This document shows, piece after piece, positions 1-6,128 of a stretch of 6,721 nucleotides of DNA; positions within the stretch are counted from its first letter, which is position 1; every line of letters begins with the position of its first letter. Made by a program: the position numbers and the translations under genes. Origin of the DNA: Rhodospirillaceae bacterium (GTDB lineage: Bacteria > Pseudomonadota > Alphaproteobacteria > Rhodospirillales > Magnetovibrionaceae); the NCBI GenBank assembly GCA_029883045.1, contig JAOUJU010000093.1, positions 1 through 6,721 of the forward strand. Direction: 5' to 3'. Below the pieces are notes generated by a model, which saw only the letters and a list, made by a program, of their open reading frames with translations, was not told where the DNA came from and did not search any database.

Positions 1-2
1 GT

Positions 3-722
3 GATGTGGTTGACATAATAGAACAGGCAGGCGCCAACCTTGATATGATTATGATCCCCAAGGTCGGAACCGCCGCCGATGTATATGCAATCGACATGAT
101 GGTAACCCAGGTAGAAGCAGCCATGGGTCTCAAGAAAAAAATTGGGTTTGAGCTTATTATCGAAACCGCACTGGGGATGGCAAACGTTCATGAAATAGCC
201 GCTGCCAGCCCGCGCAATGAATCACTTCATTTTGGCGTTGCTGATTATGCCGCTTCAACCAAGGCGCGCACCACTAACATTGGTGGGCCAAACGCTGATT
301 ATGGCGTGTTAACCGATGCGGTTGAAGATGGTGCCCCGCGCGACTTTCATTGGGGCGACATGTGGCATTATGCCATTGCCCGCATGGTTGTAGCGGCGCG
401 TGCTAACGGCCTACGCCCGGTTGACGGGCCATTTGGCGATATTGGCGACCTTGATGGTTATGGCGCGCAGGCCATGCGTGCAGCAGTGCTGGGATGTGAA
501 GGAAAATGGGCTATTCACCCAACCCAGATAGACAAAGCCAATGAATTGTTTAGCCCATCCGAAGCTGAAATAACCAAGGCTAAGCGTATTATTGAAGCAA
601 TGGATCAAGCCCAAAAAGAAGGCAAGGGTGCGGTAACGCTGGATGGCCGACTGATTGATATTGCCTCAATCAAGCAGGCAGAAGTAGTGGTAAAAAAAGC
701 CGAAATAATCGCATCTAGATAA
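3..722 (+). CDS. L-malyl-CoA/beta-methylmalyl-CoA lyase-like protein (HpcH/HpaI aldolase family), 5'-truncated
   Basis: This is the C-terminal ~239 residues of a HpcH/HpaI (CitE-like) aldolase. Family members of this type reversibly cleave malyl-CoA or beta-methylmalyl-CoA to acetyl- or propionyl-CoA plus glyoxylate in the cytoplasm, with a divalent metal. The frame is already open at position 3 (D-V-V-D-I-I-E-Q), so the GTG at 6 is internal and the true start lies outside the window; against the usual ~320-340 residues, about 90-100 are missing. Visible marks are IMIPKVG, then IETALG, whose Glu (codon 162-164) matches the family's first metal-binding acid, then FGVADYAAS, whose Asp (codon 243-245) matches the second. 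Near the C-terminus is LDGRLIDIAS, the Asp-bearing lid segment that in this family completes the active site of a neighbouring subunit. The stop is followed 27 bp later by accA on the same strand. Family assignment is firm; the exact substrate (ethylmalonyl-CoA pathway, glyoxylate assimilation or other) is inference. Confidence 0.9.
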   Translation, partial: DVVDIIEQAGANLDMIMIPKVGTAADVYAIDMMVTQVEAAMGLKKKIGFELIIETALGMANVHEIAAASPRNESLHFGVADYAASTKARTTNIGGPNADYGVLTDAVEDGAPRDFHWGDMWHYAIARMVVAARANGLRPVDGPFGDIGDLDGYGAQAMRAAVLGCEGKWAIHPTQIDKANELFSPSEAEITKAKRIIEAMDQAQKEGKGAVTLDGRLIDIASIKQAEVVVKKAEIIASR

Positions 723-749
723 CGCATTAATTATTGCTGGAACAAACAC

Positions 750-1706
750 ATGTTGCATTACCTTGATTTTGAAAAATCAATTGCCGAACTTGAAGGCAAA
801 ATCGAAGAGCTTCGCCATATCACCGGATCGGGCGAGGTAAATATTGCCGATGAAGTAAGCAAACTTCAGGCCAAGGTCGATAAACAACTGCGTAGCACCT
901 ACGCCAAGCTAAGCGCATGGCAAAAAACACAAGTTGCGCGCCATCAAGACAGGCCCCATGCCCTTGATTATATCAATGAACTAATAGAGGATTTTACCCC
1001 GCTGGCTGGCGATCGCCTGTTTGGTGAGGACAACGCCGTGGTCGGTGGTCTTGGTCGGTTTCGCGGTCGTTCGGTAATGATAATGGGCATTGAAAAAGGT
1101 AGCGATACCGAACATCGGGTGCATCATAATTTTGGCATGGCCCGACCCGAAGGCTATCGCAAAGCACAAAGGTTGATGAAATTGGCCGACCAGTTCGGCT
1201 TACCAATTATTACGTTGGTTGACACGCCCGGCGCTTTCCCCGGTGCCGACGCCGAAGCCCGTGGTCAGGCAGAGGCCATAGCGCGATCAATGGAAATAAG
1301 TTTTCAGCTAAAGGTTCCGTTCGTTTCGGTAATAATTGGCGAAGGCGGAAGTGGCGGGGCCATAGCGTTAGCATGCGCCAACACGGTTTTAATGTTAGAA
1401 CATTCCATTTATTCAGTTATTTCCCCCGAAGGCTGCGCATCAATTTTGTGGCGCGACGGGGCCGAGGCCAAAACTGCTGCCGAAGCATTAAAATTAACCG
1501 CCAAGGACCTTTTGGAATTGGGGGTAGTTGATGCGGTTATCCCCGAACCATTGGGCGGTGCACACCGTGACCCTAAATCCATGTATATGGCTTTAGGTGC
1601 CGAGCTGGAGCACGCTATCTATAAAATGGATGGCATTGATGGCGGCCAACTACGCGCAAGGCGGCGTGAAAAATTCATGGAACTGGGGCAAAAAGGCCTA
1701 GCTTAA
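750..1706 (+). CDS. accA: Acetyl-CoA carboxylase carboxyltransferase subunit alpha
   Basis: AccA forms, with AccD, the carboxyltransferase that moves the carboxyl group from carboxybiotin-BCCP to acetyl-CoA, giving malonyl-CoA for fatty acid synthesis. The 318 residues match the usual length (about 319 in E. coli), so the gene looks complete. Residues ~1-60 form the charged helical N-terminal region typical of AccA. The crotonase-fold core follows, with VDTPGAFPG (157-165), the glycine-rich GEGGSGGAIALA (197-208) that shapes the oxyanion/CoA site, and SPEGCASILWRD (225-236). The C-terminus is Arg/Lys-rich (RARRREKF). The ATG at 750 gives the standard MLHYLDFEKSIAELE opening; only a weak GGA (739-741) precedes it, consistent with coupling to the upstream lyase gene 27 bp away. 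No promoter is evident in that gap. The gene ends 41 bp from the convergent secA stop. accD is not in the window, which is common. Confidence 0.97.
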   Translation: MLHYLDFEKSIAELEGKIEELRHITGSGEVNIADEVSKLQAKVDKQLRSTYAKLSAWQKTQVARHQDRPHALDYINELIEDFTPLAGDRLFGEDNAVVGGLGRFRGRSVMIMGIEKGSDTEHRVHHNFGMARPEGYRKAQRLMKLADQFGLPIITLVDTPGAFPGADAEARGQAEAIARSMEISFQLKVPFVSVIIGEGGSGGAIALACANTVLMLEHSIYSVISPEGCASILWRDGAEAKTAAEALKLTAKDLLELGVVDAVIPEPLGGAHRDPKSMYMALGAELEHAIYKMDGIDGGQLRARRREKFMELGQKGLA

Positions 1707-1716
1707 GTACTGGCCT
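1690..1716 (-). terminator. Possible weak intrinsic terminator for secA
   Basis: On the minus strand, AGGCC (1716-1712) can pair with GGCCT (1698-1694) across a 13-nt loop, and a run of Ts follows (1693-1690). It lies about 30 nt past the secA stop and overlaps the 3' end of accA. The stem is only 5 bp and a third GGCC copy nearby offers competing pairings, so this is a modest candidate. No comparable T-tailed hairpin is seen for accA on the plus strand. Confidence 0.3.
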
Positions 1717-1747
1717 AAATGTTGGCCCAATATCCGGCTGAAATCTT

Positions 1748-4477
1748 TTAAGAAGAAATGCTGCCGTGGCAGTGTTTGTATTTTTTCCCTGAACCACAAG
1801 GGCAAGTTTCATTGCGGCTTACCCGACCCCAAGTTTCCGGATTTTGCGGATCACGCTGCGCATCGCTTTTACGGCTTAACATCGGAATGCTTTCTAATTC
1901 TGCAGGTGACTTCTTTTTGGCAAATGCCGGGTCTTCGTGCCCTTCAAATGTTTTTTCTTGTGGACGTTCAAACAGTTCATCGGGTGTGCCTTCTGCGGGC
2001 GTAAATTGTAGCTCGACATGGGATAAAACCAACGAAATCCGTTCACGCAATCCTTCAATCATTTGTTCAAACATATTGAAAGCTTCGGTTTTATATTCGT
2101 TCAATGGGTCGCGTTGGGCATATGCACGCAGGCCAATACCTTGGCGCAGATGGTCAAGCGCTAACAAGTGCTCTTTCCACATTTGATCGAGTATTTGCAT
2201 CAGCAAACTTTTTTCTACATCACGCATAACTACAGGGGTAAAGCGCGCGGCTTTTTCTGCCATTTTGCGATTAACTGCATCTTTGATGCGATCTTCAATT
2301 TCGGCTTCGGCAATGCCTTCTTCTTTCGCCCAATCAGCGATAGCAAGGTCAATCCCAAACACCCGCAGGGTTTCTTCGTGCAGACGCTTGATATCCCATT
2401 CCTCTGGGTATGCTTTGGGCGGAATTGCACTATGAATAAGATCTTCAATTACTTGGTGACGCATTTCAGCCACATCTTCAGAAACATCGTCAGCGGCCAT
2501 TAGCTCTTTACGTTGCTCGTAAATAACCTTGCGTTGATCGTTCATTACATCATCAAACTTGAGCAAGTTTTTACGGATTTCAAAGTTGCGACCTTCAACT
2601 TTTTGTTGGGCTTTTTCTAATGCCTTGTTAATCCATGAATGAACAATTGCTTCACCTTCTTGTAGGCCAAGTTTAACCAACATACTGTCAATGCGCTCAG
2701 ATCCGAAAATCCGCATCAGGTCATCTTCTAATGATAGGAAAAATGCTGACCCACCCGGATCGCCTTGGCGTCCGGCACGGCCACGCAGCTGGTTGTCAAC
2801 TCGCCTGCTTTCATGGCGTTCGGTACCAATAATATATAGCCCGCCAGCGTCAAAAACTTTTTTGCGATTAACGGCAATTTCGCTTTTTATTTTTTCAATT
2901 GCCTTGTCGCGCGATGGCCCATCAAGGCTGTCATCAATTTCAGATTTGATGCGCATATCAACGTTACCGCCAAGTTGAATATCGGTGCCACGACCAGCCA
3001 TGTTGGTTGCCAATGTAACCGCCCCATATAGACCAGCCTGGGCAATAATATAGGCCTCTTGTTCGTGGTGGCGGGCGTTAAGCACGTTATGGGGTATGTT
3101 TTTGGCCTTTAGCAGGGTGGAAAGATGTTCTGATTTTTCAATGGAAACCGTGCCGACCAATATAGGCTGGCCTTTTTTATGGCATTCGCCAACAGTTTCA
3201 ACAATAGCGTCATATTTTTCCTTAGCGGTGCGGAAAACCATATCGTCTTGATCATCGCGAACGCAAGGTACGTTGGTGTTTATTTCTACTACTTCTAATT
3301 TATAAATTTCGGCAAATTCACCGGCCTCGGTCATGGCTGTGCCAGTCATGCCGGCAAGTTTCGGGTACATGCGGAAATAATTTTGAAATGTAATTGATGC
3401 CAGCGTCTGGTTTTCGTTTTGCACCGAAACTGCTTCTTTTGCTTCCAATGCCTGATGCAAGCCTTCGGAATAGCGTCTGCCCTCCATCATGCGTCCGGTA
3501 AATTCGTCGATAATTATGACCTTGTCATCCTTGACGATGTAATCGGTATCGCGGGCAAACATTATGTGTGCCTTCAATGCTTGGTTAACATGATGAACCA
3601 ACGATACGTTTTGAATATCGTAAAGGTTGCCTTCAGTCAGGTGCCCGGTTTGGCGTAATAAATTTTCTACTTTTTCGTTGCCAGCCTCGGTCAGGGCAAC
3701 TGCTTTGGATTTTTCATCCTTTTCATAATCATCAGCGGTTAATTGCGGAACTAACTTGTTGATAGCTATGTAAAGTTCAGATGAATCTTCGGTTGCGCCA
3801 GAAATAATCAGCGGTGTTCTAGCCTCGTCAATTAAAATTGAATCAACTTCATCGACAATCGCAAACTGGAATTCACGTTGCACCATTTCTTCCAGACGGT
3901 GTTTCATGTTATCGCGCAGATAATCAAAGCCAAGCTCGTTATTGGTGGCGTAAATTACGTCGGATGCGTATGCGGCCTTGCGTTCATCATCGCTAAGGCC
4001 GTGCTTAACGCACCCGGTGCTAAGGCCAAGAAAACCATAAACCTTGCCCATCCATATGGCATCACGTTCGGCTAGGTAATCGTTCACGGTAACAACATGA
4101 ACACCCTTACCGGTAAGCGCATTTAGATAAACCGCAAGGGTCGCGGTCAGGGTTTTGCCTTCACCAGTTTTCATTTCGGCTATTTGCCCTTTGTGCAAGA
4201 CAGCACCGCCAACCAGTTGGACATCAAAATGACGTTGACCTAAAACTCTTTTTGCTGCTTCGCGCACGGTGGCAAACGCATCAACCATTAGATCGTCAAG
4301 GGTTTCACCGTTTTTCAGGCGTTCTTTCAACCAGTCGGTTCTAGCTGCAAGTGCCGCATCATCAAGCGCGGCAATTTCCGGCTCAAGCTCGTTTATTGCT
4401 AGCACATATTTATTTAGGCTTTTTAGGTAGCGCTCATTAGCGGAACCGAACAAGCGTTTGGCGATTGCACCGATCAT
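1748..4477 (-). CDS. secA: Preprotein translocase ATPase SecA
   Basis: SecA is the peripheral ATPase that pushes unfolded preproteins through SecYEG. The 909 residues are full length (about 900 in E. coli). In order: N-terminal helix, NBD1 with Walker A MKTGEGKT (102-109) and DEVD Walker B (209-212), the preprotein cross-linking region (~225-370), NBD2 with NMAGRGTDI (492-500) and the arginine-finger motif QLRGRAGRQGDPG (563-575), then the helical scaffold/wing region and a variable linker. It ends with the zinc-binding, SecB-contacting tail whose ligands C892, C894, C903 and H904 are all present, so this SecA should be able to use a SecB-type chaperone. The ATG opening MIGAIAKRLFGSANERYLK is typical of alphaproteobacterial SecA; an AGAGG about 14 nt upstream is a poorly spaced ribosome site. 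No frameshift is seen. It faces accA at its 3' end and is divergent from the receiver and parvulin genes. Confidence 0.98.
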   Translation of the reverse strand: MIGAIAKRLFGSANERYLKSLNKYVLAINELEPEIAALDDAALAARTDWLKERLKNGETLDDLMVDAFATVREAAKRVLGQRHFDVQLVGGAVLHKGQIAEMKTGEGKTLTATLAVYLNALTGKGVHVVTVNDYLAERDAIWMGKVYGFLGLSTGCVKHGLSDDERKAAYASDVIYATNNELGFDYLRDNMKHRLEEMVQREFQFAIVDEVDSILIDEARTPLIISGATEDSSELYIAINKLVPQLTADDYEKDEKSKAVALTEAGNEKVENLLRQTGHLTEGNLYDIQNVSLVHHVNQALKAHIMFARDTDYIVKDDKVIIIDEFTGRMMEGRRYSEGLHQALEAKEAVSVQNENQTLASITFQNYFRMYPKLAGMTGTAMTEAGEFAEIYKLEVVEINTNVPCVRDDQDDMVFRTAKEKYDAIVETVGECHKKGQPILVGTVSIEKSEHLSTLLKAKNIPHNVLNARHHEQEAYIIAQAGLYGAVTLATNMAGRGTDIQLGGNVDMRIKSEIDDSLDGPSRDKAIEKIKSEIAVNRKKVFDAGGLYIIGTERHESRRVDNQLRGRAGRQGDPGGSAFFLSLEDDLMRIFGSERIDSMLVKLGLQEGEAIVHSWINKALEKAQQKVEGRNFEIRKNLLKFDDVMNDQRKVIYEQRKELMAADDVSEDVAEMRHQVIEDLIHSAIPPKAYPEEWDIKRLHEETLRVFGIDLAIADWAKEEGIAEAEIEDRIKDAVNRKMAEKAARFTPVVMRDVEKSLLMQILDQMWKEHLLALDHLRQGIGLRAYAQRDPLNEYKTEAFNMFEQMIEGLRERISLVLSHVELQFTPAEGTPDELFERPQEKTFEGHEDPAFAKKKSPAELESIPMLSRKSDAQRDPQNPETWGRVSRNETCPCGSGKKYKHCHGSISS

Positions 4478-4525
4478 CGGATTTTATGTTACCTCTGCGC
4501 TATAAAATTGCGCGCCCCCAAGATA

Positions 4526-4563
4526 TTGCCTTTTGGGGCGAATCCCCAATTGCAGGAAGGCAA
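4526..4563 (-). promoter_or_regulatory. Inverted repeat / possible leader hairpin upstream of secA
   Basis: Read on the minus strand, AAGGCAA/TTGCCTT outer arms (4557-4563 and 4526-4532, 7 bp) enclose inner arms of 6 bp, CCCCAA/TTGGGG on the plus strand (4544-4549 and 4533-4538), with a 5-nt loop and a 7-nt bulge on one side only. That makes 13 bp of perfect pairing 48 nt ahead of the secA ATG. A further CTTGGGGGCG stretch on the minus strand (4522-4513) can pair with the inner CCCC arm instead, giving a mutually exclusive fold. No T-tract follows, so it is not a simple terminator. It may be an RNA leader element or a DNA operator. Confidence 0.4.
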
Positions 4564-4592
4564 GAATTAGGGTTGTGTGGCTGTTATGTCAA
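4564..4592 (-). promoter_or_regulatory. secA: Putative secA promoter
   Basis: The minus strand has a perfect TTGACA -35 box (4592-4587). A -10 candidate CCTAAT (4571-4566) follows at 15-bp spacing, or TAATTC (4569-4564) at 17 bp. Both -10 boxes are imperfect. Transcription would begin near 4557-4559, leaving a leader of about 80 nt. That start falls inside the outer arm of the inverted repeat just downstream, so either the repeat is an operator or another promoter further upstream is used. Confidence 0.4.
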
Positions 4593-4704
4593 CGCTGGTG
4601 GCATAGTTTTGCGCTTAAAATCGTTGAAAGTCATTATTGGGGGCATTATTAGTTCACATCCCAAAAATAGCCATATTTAATTATTGACTACTGAGGGCCA
4701 TATA
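4593..4704. other. Intergenic stretch with no supported gene
   Basis: This is the middle of the secA/receiver divergent region. I see no convincing gene. The only notable patterns are CATTATT repeated directly on either side of GGGGG (4632-4650) and a TTGACT box (4684-4689) that could be a -35 with TAAAAC (4707-4712) at 17 bp, which would fire straight into the terminator-like hairpin beyond. A 64-codon open frame (4486-4680, +) crosses here but has no ribosome site or recognisable features. Confidence 0.5.
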
Positions 4705-4720
4705 GTTAAAACACTTTAAC
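4705..4720. repeat. Perfect dyad GTTAAA-N4-TTTAAC
   Basis: GTTAAA (4705-4710) and TTTAAC (4715-4720) form a 6-bp inverted repeat around ACAC. It resembles the CtrA cell-cycle regulator site of alphaproteobacteria (TTAA-N7-TTAA), but the TTAA spacing here is 6, not 7. It may be an operator; assignment to CtrA is weak. Confidence 0.3.
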
Positions 4721-4748
4721 AAAAAGGGGCGCTAAATGCCCTTATTTT
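4721..4748. terminator. Terminator-like hairpin in the divergent region, possibly bidirectional
   Basis: GGGGC (4726-4730) pairs with GCCCT (4738-4742, last pair G-T) across a 7-nt loop. Five As lie on the left and TTATTTT on the right, so either strand gives a GC stem followed by a T-rich tail. The minus-strand version, ending in GCCCC then TTTTT, is the better one. Neither direction has an obvious gene ending here, so it may insulate the two divergent promoters or end a small transcript. The strand is left open. Confidence 0.45.
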
Positions 4749-4752
4749 AATG

Positions 4753-4795
4753 GATATATTGTTCCGTTATCGTAATGAACATGTAATGATATATC
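4753..4795 (+). promoter_or_regulatory. Putative promoter of the receiver gene embedded in a nested dyad
   Basis: TTGTTC (4759-4764) and TGTAAT (4782-4787, five of six to TATAAT) lie 17 bp apart, so transcription would start near 4794. The same stretch holds two nested perfect inverted repeats: GATATAT/ATATATC (4753-4759 and 4789-4795) and TGTTC/GAACA (4760-4764 and 4777-4781). The left arms run without a gap, and the right arms are split by the -10 box. This layout suggests a dimeric regulator binding over the promoter, possibly autoregulation. The -35 is weak (TTG only). Confidence 0.4.
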
Positions 4796-4799
4796 TGCA

Positions 4800-4923
4800 T
4801 AAGAGGGGCTTTAAAGTCCCCGTGTGCAAATGCTCTTAAGGCGAAGCGTGCCAAGGCTTTTGGGTTAACCCAAGCGGCCTTCTGGCGCCTACAACCGTTG
4901 TCGGCCCAATAAACGCCAACGGT
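4800..4923 (+). ncRNA. Putative structured 5' leader RNA upstream of the receiver gene
   Basis: Three hairpins follow one another. The first is TAAGAG/CTCTTA (4800-4805 and 4833-4838) enclosing GGGG/CCCC (4805-4808 and 4818-4821); these two stems share the G at 4805, so one pair must give way. The second is a long stem, 4848-4888, built from GTGCC/GGCGC, AAGG/CCTT and the perfect palindrome TTGGGTTAACCCAA (4860-4873), which folds with a TTAA loop. The third is ACCGTTG/CAACGGT (4894-4900 and 4917-4923). A T-tract is missing after the last stem, and a strong ribosome site begins 11 nt later, so this looks like an mRNA leader rather than a separate small RNA. I do not recognise it as a known riboswitch, SRP RNA, 6S RNA or tRNA. 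A minus-strand RNA ending at the hairpin at 4721-4748 is the alternative. Confidence 0.4.
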
Positions 4924-4933
4924 GCTTTGAATT

Positions 4934-4939
4934 GGAGAG
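4934..4939 (+). promoter_or_regulatory. Ribosome binding site GGAGAG that fixes the receiver gene start
   Basis: GGAGAG lies 7 nt ahead of GTG 4947. Longer readings from TTG 4932 or TTG 4941 would overlap or closely follow this site and lack one of their own, so GTG 4947 is the preferred start. Confidence 0.7.
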
Positions 4940-4946
4940 TTTGCAA

Positions 4947-5900
4947 GTGCGCCTTAATCAGCTTGAAAATATACGCGTCGTTTTGGCCGAACCAGATGTT
5001 AACCTGCGTCGGCAGATAAAAGCACTTCTGGTTGAGGCGGGCATGAAAAACGTGCTCGATACCGATGACATTGCCCAAGTTCGCCGTGCCATTGATGAGG
5101 ACACGGTCGAGCTAATAATCGGTGATACCGCTGTCGATGGCGGGGGTTTGAATAAACTAATAACCGACGTACGCCACCGGGAAATTGGCGATAATCCATT
5201 TATTATGTTCATTACAATGGTTGATCAGCCTTCGGTTGATTCCATCCGCGGCGCTATTAATTCGGGAACCGATCATATATTGGCAAAACCAATTGACGGC
5301 GATGCGTTGATAAGTTTGATAATAGAGCTAACACACACCAGAAAGCGTTTTGTTGTCACCACCGATTACATTGGCCCTGACCGGCGAACCAAAGAACGCC
5401 CCGGCACAGTGGTTATTCCACAAATTGATGTCCCAAACCCGTTACGCCAACGCATGACCGGACAAATGCGTGAAACAACCCTGCGCCGTACAATTGAAAC
5501 GGCATGGCTGAAAATTAACGAACAAAAAGTAGAGCGCCATGCATTTCAAATAGGTTGGCTGCTTGATCGCATTATACCCGAAGTCGGAACGCCAAACGCA
5601 GATCGTTCAGATGAATTTCCTTTGCACGTAAAACGCCTTATTGATGTTTCGCGTGACATGGCAAGGCGTATCGGTAAAACCCGCTTTGCCCATGTCAAGG
5701 AAATGTCCATGACCATGACCAATCTTGTGGAAGAATCAATCAGAAATGGCTTTAAAAGCGATGACATACGTTTGATGCTGAAACTTTCCGAACTTATAAC
5801 TGAATCATTTAACACCGATCGCTTTAACGAAGATGGAACACAGGCACGCGATCACAATGCCTATATGGTAGAAAAAGAAAACAAAACAGTTACCGTCTGA
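4947..5900 (+). CDS. CheY-like receiver-domain protein with uncharacterised C-terminal region
   Basis: The 317-residue protein starts with a receiver domain (residues ~8-130). The acidic pocket is E15 and D17 (VVLAEPD), the likely phosphoacceptor is D60 (LIIGD), the conserved Thr is T90 (FIMFIT) and the conserved Lys is K114 in AKP. All key positions are filled, so phosphorylation is plausible, although the loop after D60 (TAVDGGG) lacks the usual proline. A YIGPDRRTKERP linker (141-152) follows, then a charged, mostly helical ~165-residue region with no recognisable helix-turn-helix, GGDEF, EAL, HD or kinase motif. No signal peptide or membrane segment is seen, so it should be cytoplasmic. 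GTG 4947 is chosen as start over the longer TTG 4932 because GGAGAG lies 7 nt ahead. It lies between divergent secA and a parvulin gene, with its own putative promoter and a terminator behind it. No partner kinase is in the window. Domain call is firm; output function is unknown. Confidence 0.88.
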   Translation: MRLNQLENIRVVLAEPDVNLRRQIKALLVEAGMKNVLDTDDIAQVRRAIDEDTVELIIGDTAVDGGGLNKLITDVRHREIGDNPFIMFITMVDQPSVDSIRGAINSGTDHILAKPIDGDALISLIIELTHTRKRFVVTTDYIGPDRRTKERPGTVVIPQIDVPNPLRQRMTGQMRETTLRRTIETAWLKINEQKVERHAFQIGWLLDRIIPEVGTPNADRSDEFPLHVKRLIDVSRDMARRIGKTRFAHVKEMSMTMTNLVEESIRNGFKSDDIRLMLKLSELITESFNTDRFNEDGTQARDHNAYMVEKENKTVTV

Positions 5901-6003
5901 CATTGGGGTGAGTAAATAAATTATCCAAGGTCCCTTAAGGCCATGCTTTAGACGTGCGCCAGACACGCAAGCTTAAAAAGCAATACTGACAGGGCAAAAG
6001 TAC

Positions 6004-6045
6004 CAGGGTTAATCCATTTATTGGATTGGCCCTGTTGCTTTTATT
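6004..6045 (+). terminator. Strong intrinsic terminator after the receiver gene
   Basis: CAGGGTTAATCC (6004-6015) pairs with GGATTGGCCCTG (6023-6034) as a 12-bp stem including two adjacent G-U pairs, with loop ATTTATT and a T-rich tail (6035-6045). The G-U pairs only work in plus-strand RNA, which sets the direction. A second CAGGGC (5990-5995) can also pair with GCCCTG (6029-6034), giving an alternative longer-range fold. It lies 103 nt past the receiver stop and separates it from the parvulin gene. Confidence 0.75.
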
Positions 6046-6052
6046 GCTACAA

Positions 6053-6086
6053 TTGGTACTTAATGTTCTAAACTTAAGAATAAAAT
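6053..6086 (+). promoter_or_regulatory. Probable promoter region of the parvulin gene
   Basis: Between the terminator and the parvulin start the DNA is AT-rich. The best -10 is TAAAAT (6081-6086, five of six), but no good -35 sits 16-18 bp upstream. TTGGTA (6053-6058) pairs at 17 bp with the weaker AAGAAT (6076-6081). A promoter is expected here because a terminator precedes it; the exact boxes are uncertain. Confidence 0.3.
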
Positions 6087-6128
6087 ACCCAAAATATTTA
6101 CATAAATAATTCAAGGCTGAAATGCAAA

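Noticed and set aside
2168..2503. Plus-strand open frames within secA (for example 2168-2503 and 1758-2186)
   Set aside because: They are shadows of the continuous 909-codon secA frame, which shows every expected family motif.
4486..4680. 64-codon plus-strand open frame starting at ATG 4486 (or a longer one from TTG 4465) in the divergent region
   Set aside because: It has no ribosome site and no recognisable motif. It runs through the putative secA promoter and the inverted repeats on the other strand.
4478..4680. SecM-like stalling peptide gene upstream of secA on the minus strand
   Set aside because: I found no minus-strand reading frame with a start, a signal-like hydrophobic stretch and a stop in this stretch.
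4705..4720. Firm CtrA binding site
   Set aside because: The TTAA half-sites are 6 nt apart rather than 7; it is kept only as an unassigned dyad.
4841..4890. tRNA or SRP RNA in the hairpin-rich stretch
   Set aside because: No T-loop consensus, no cloverleaf, and no GGAAGGAAGC-type SRP loop is present.
4932..4946. Longer start (TTG 4932 or TTG 4941) for the receiver gene
   Set aside because: These overlap or closely follow GGAGAG 4934-4939, which is ideally spaced for GTG 4947; the extra residues precede the first receiver strand and match nothing.
4836..5078. 80-codon minus-strand open frame over the receiver gene start
   Set aside because: It is antisense to the well-supported receiver coding region and the leader hairpins, with no family resemblance or ribosome site.
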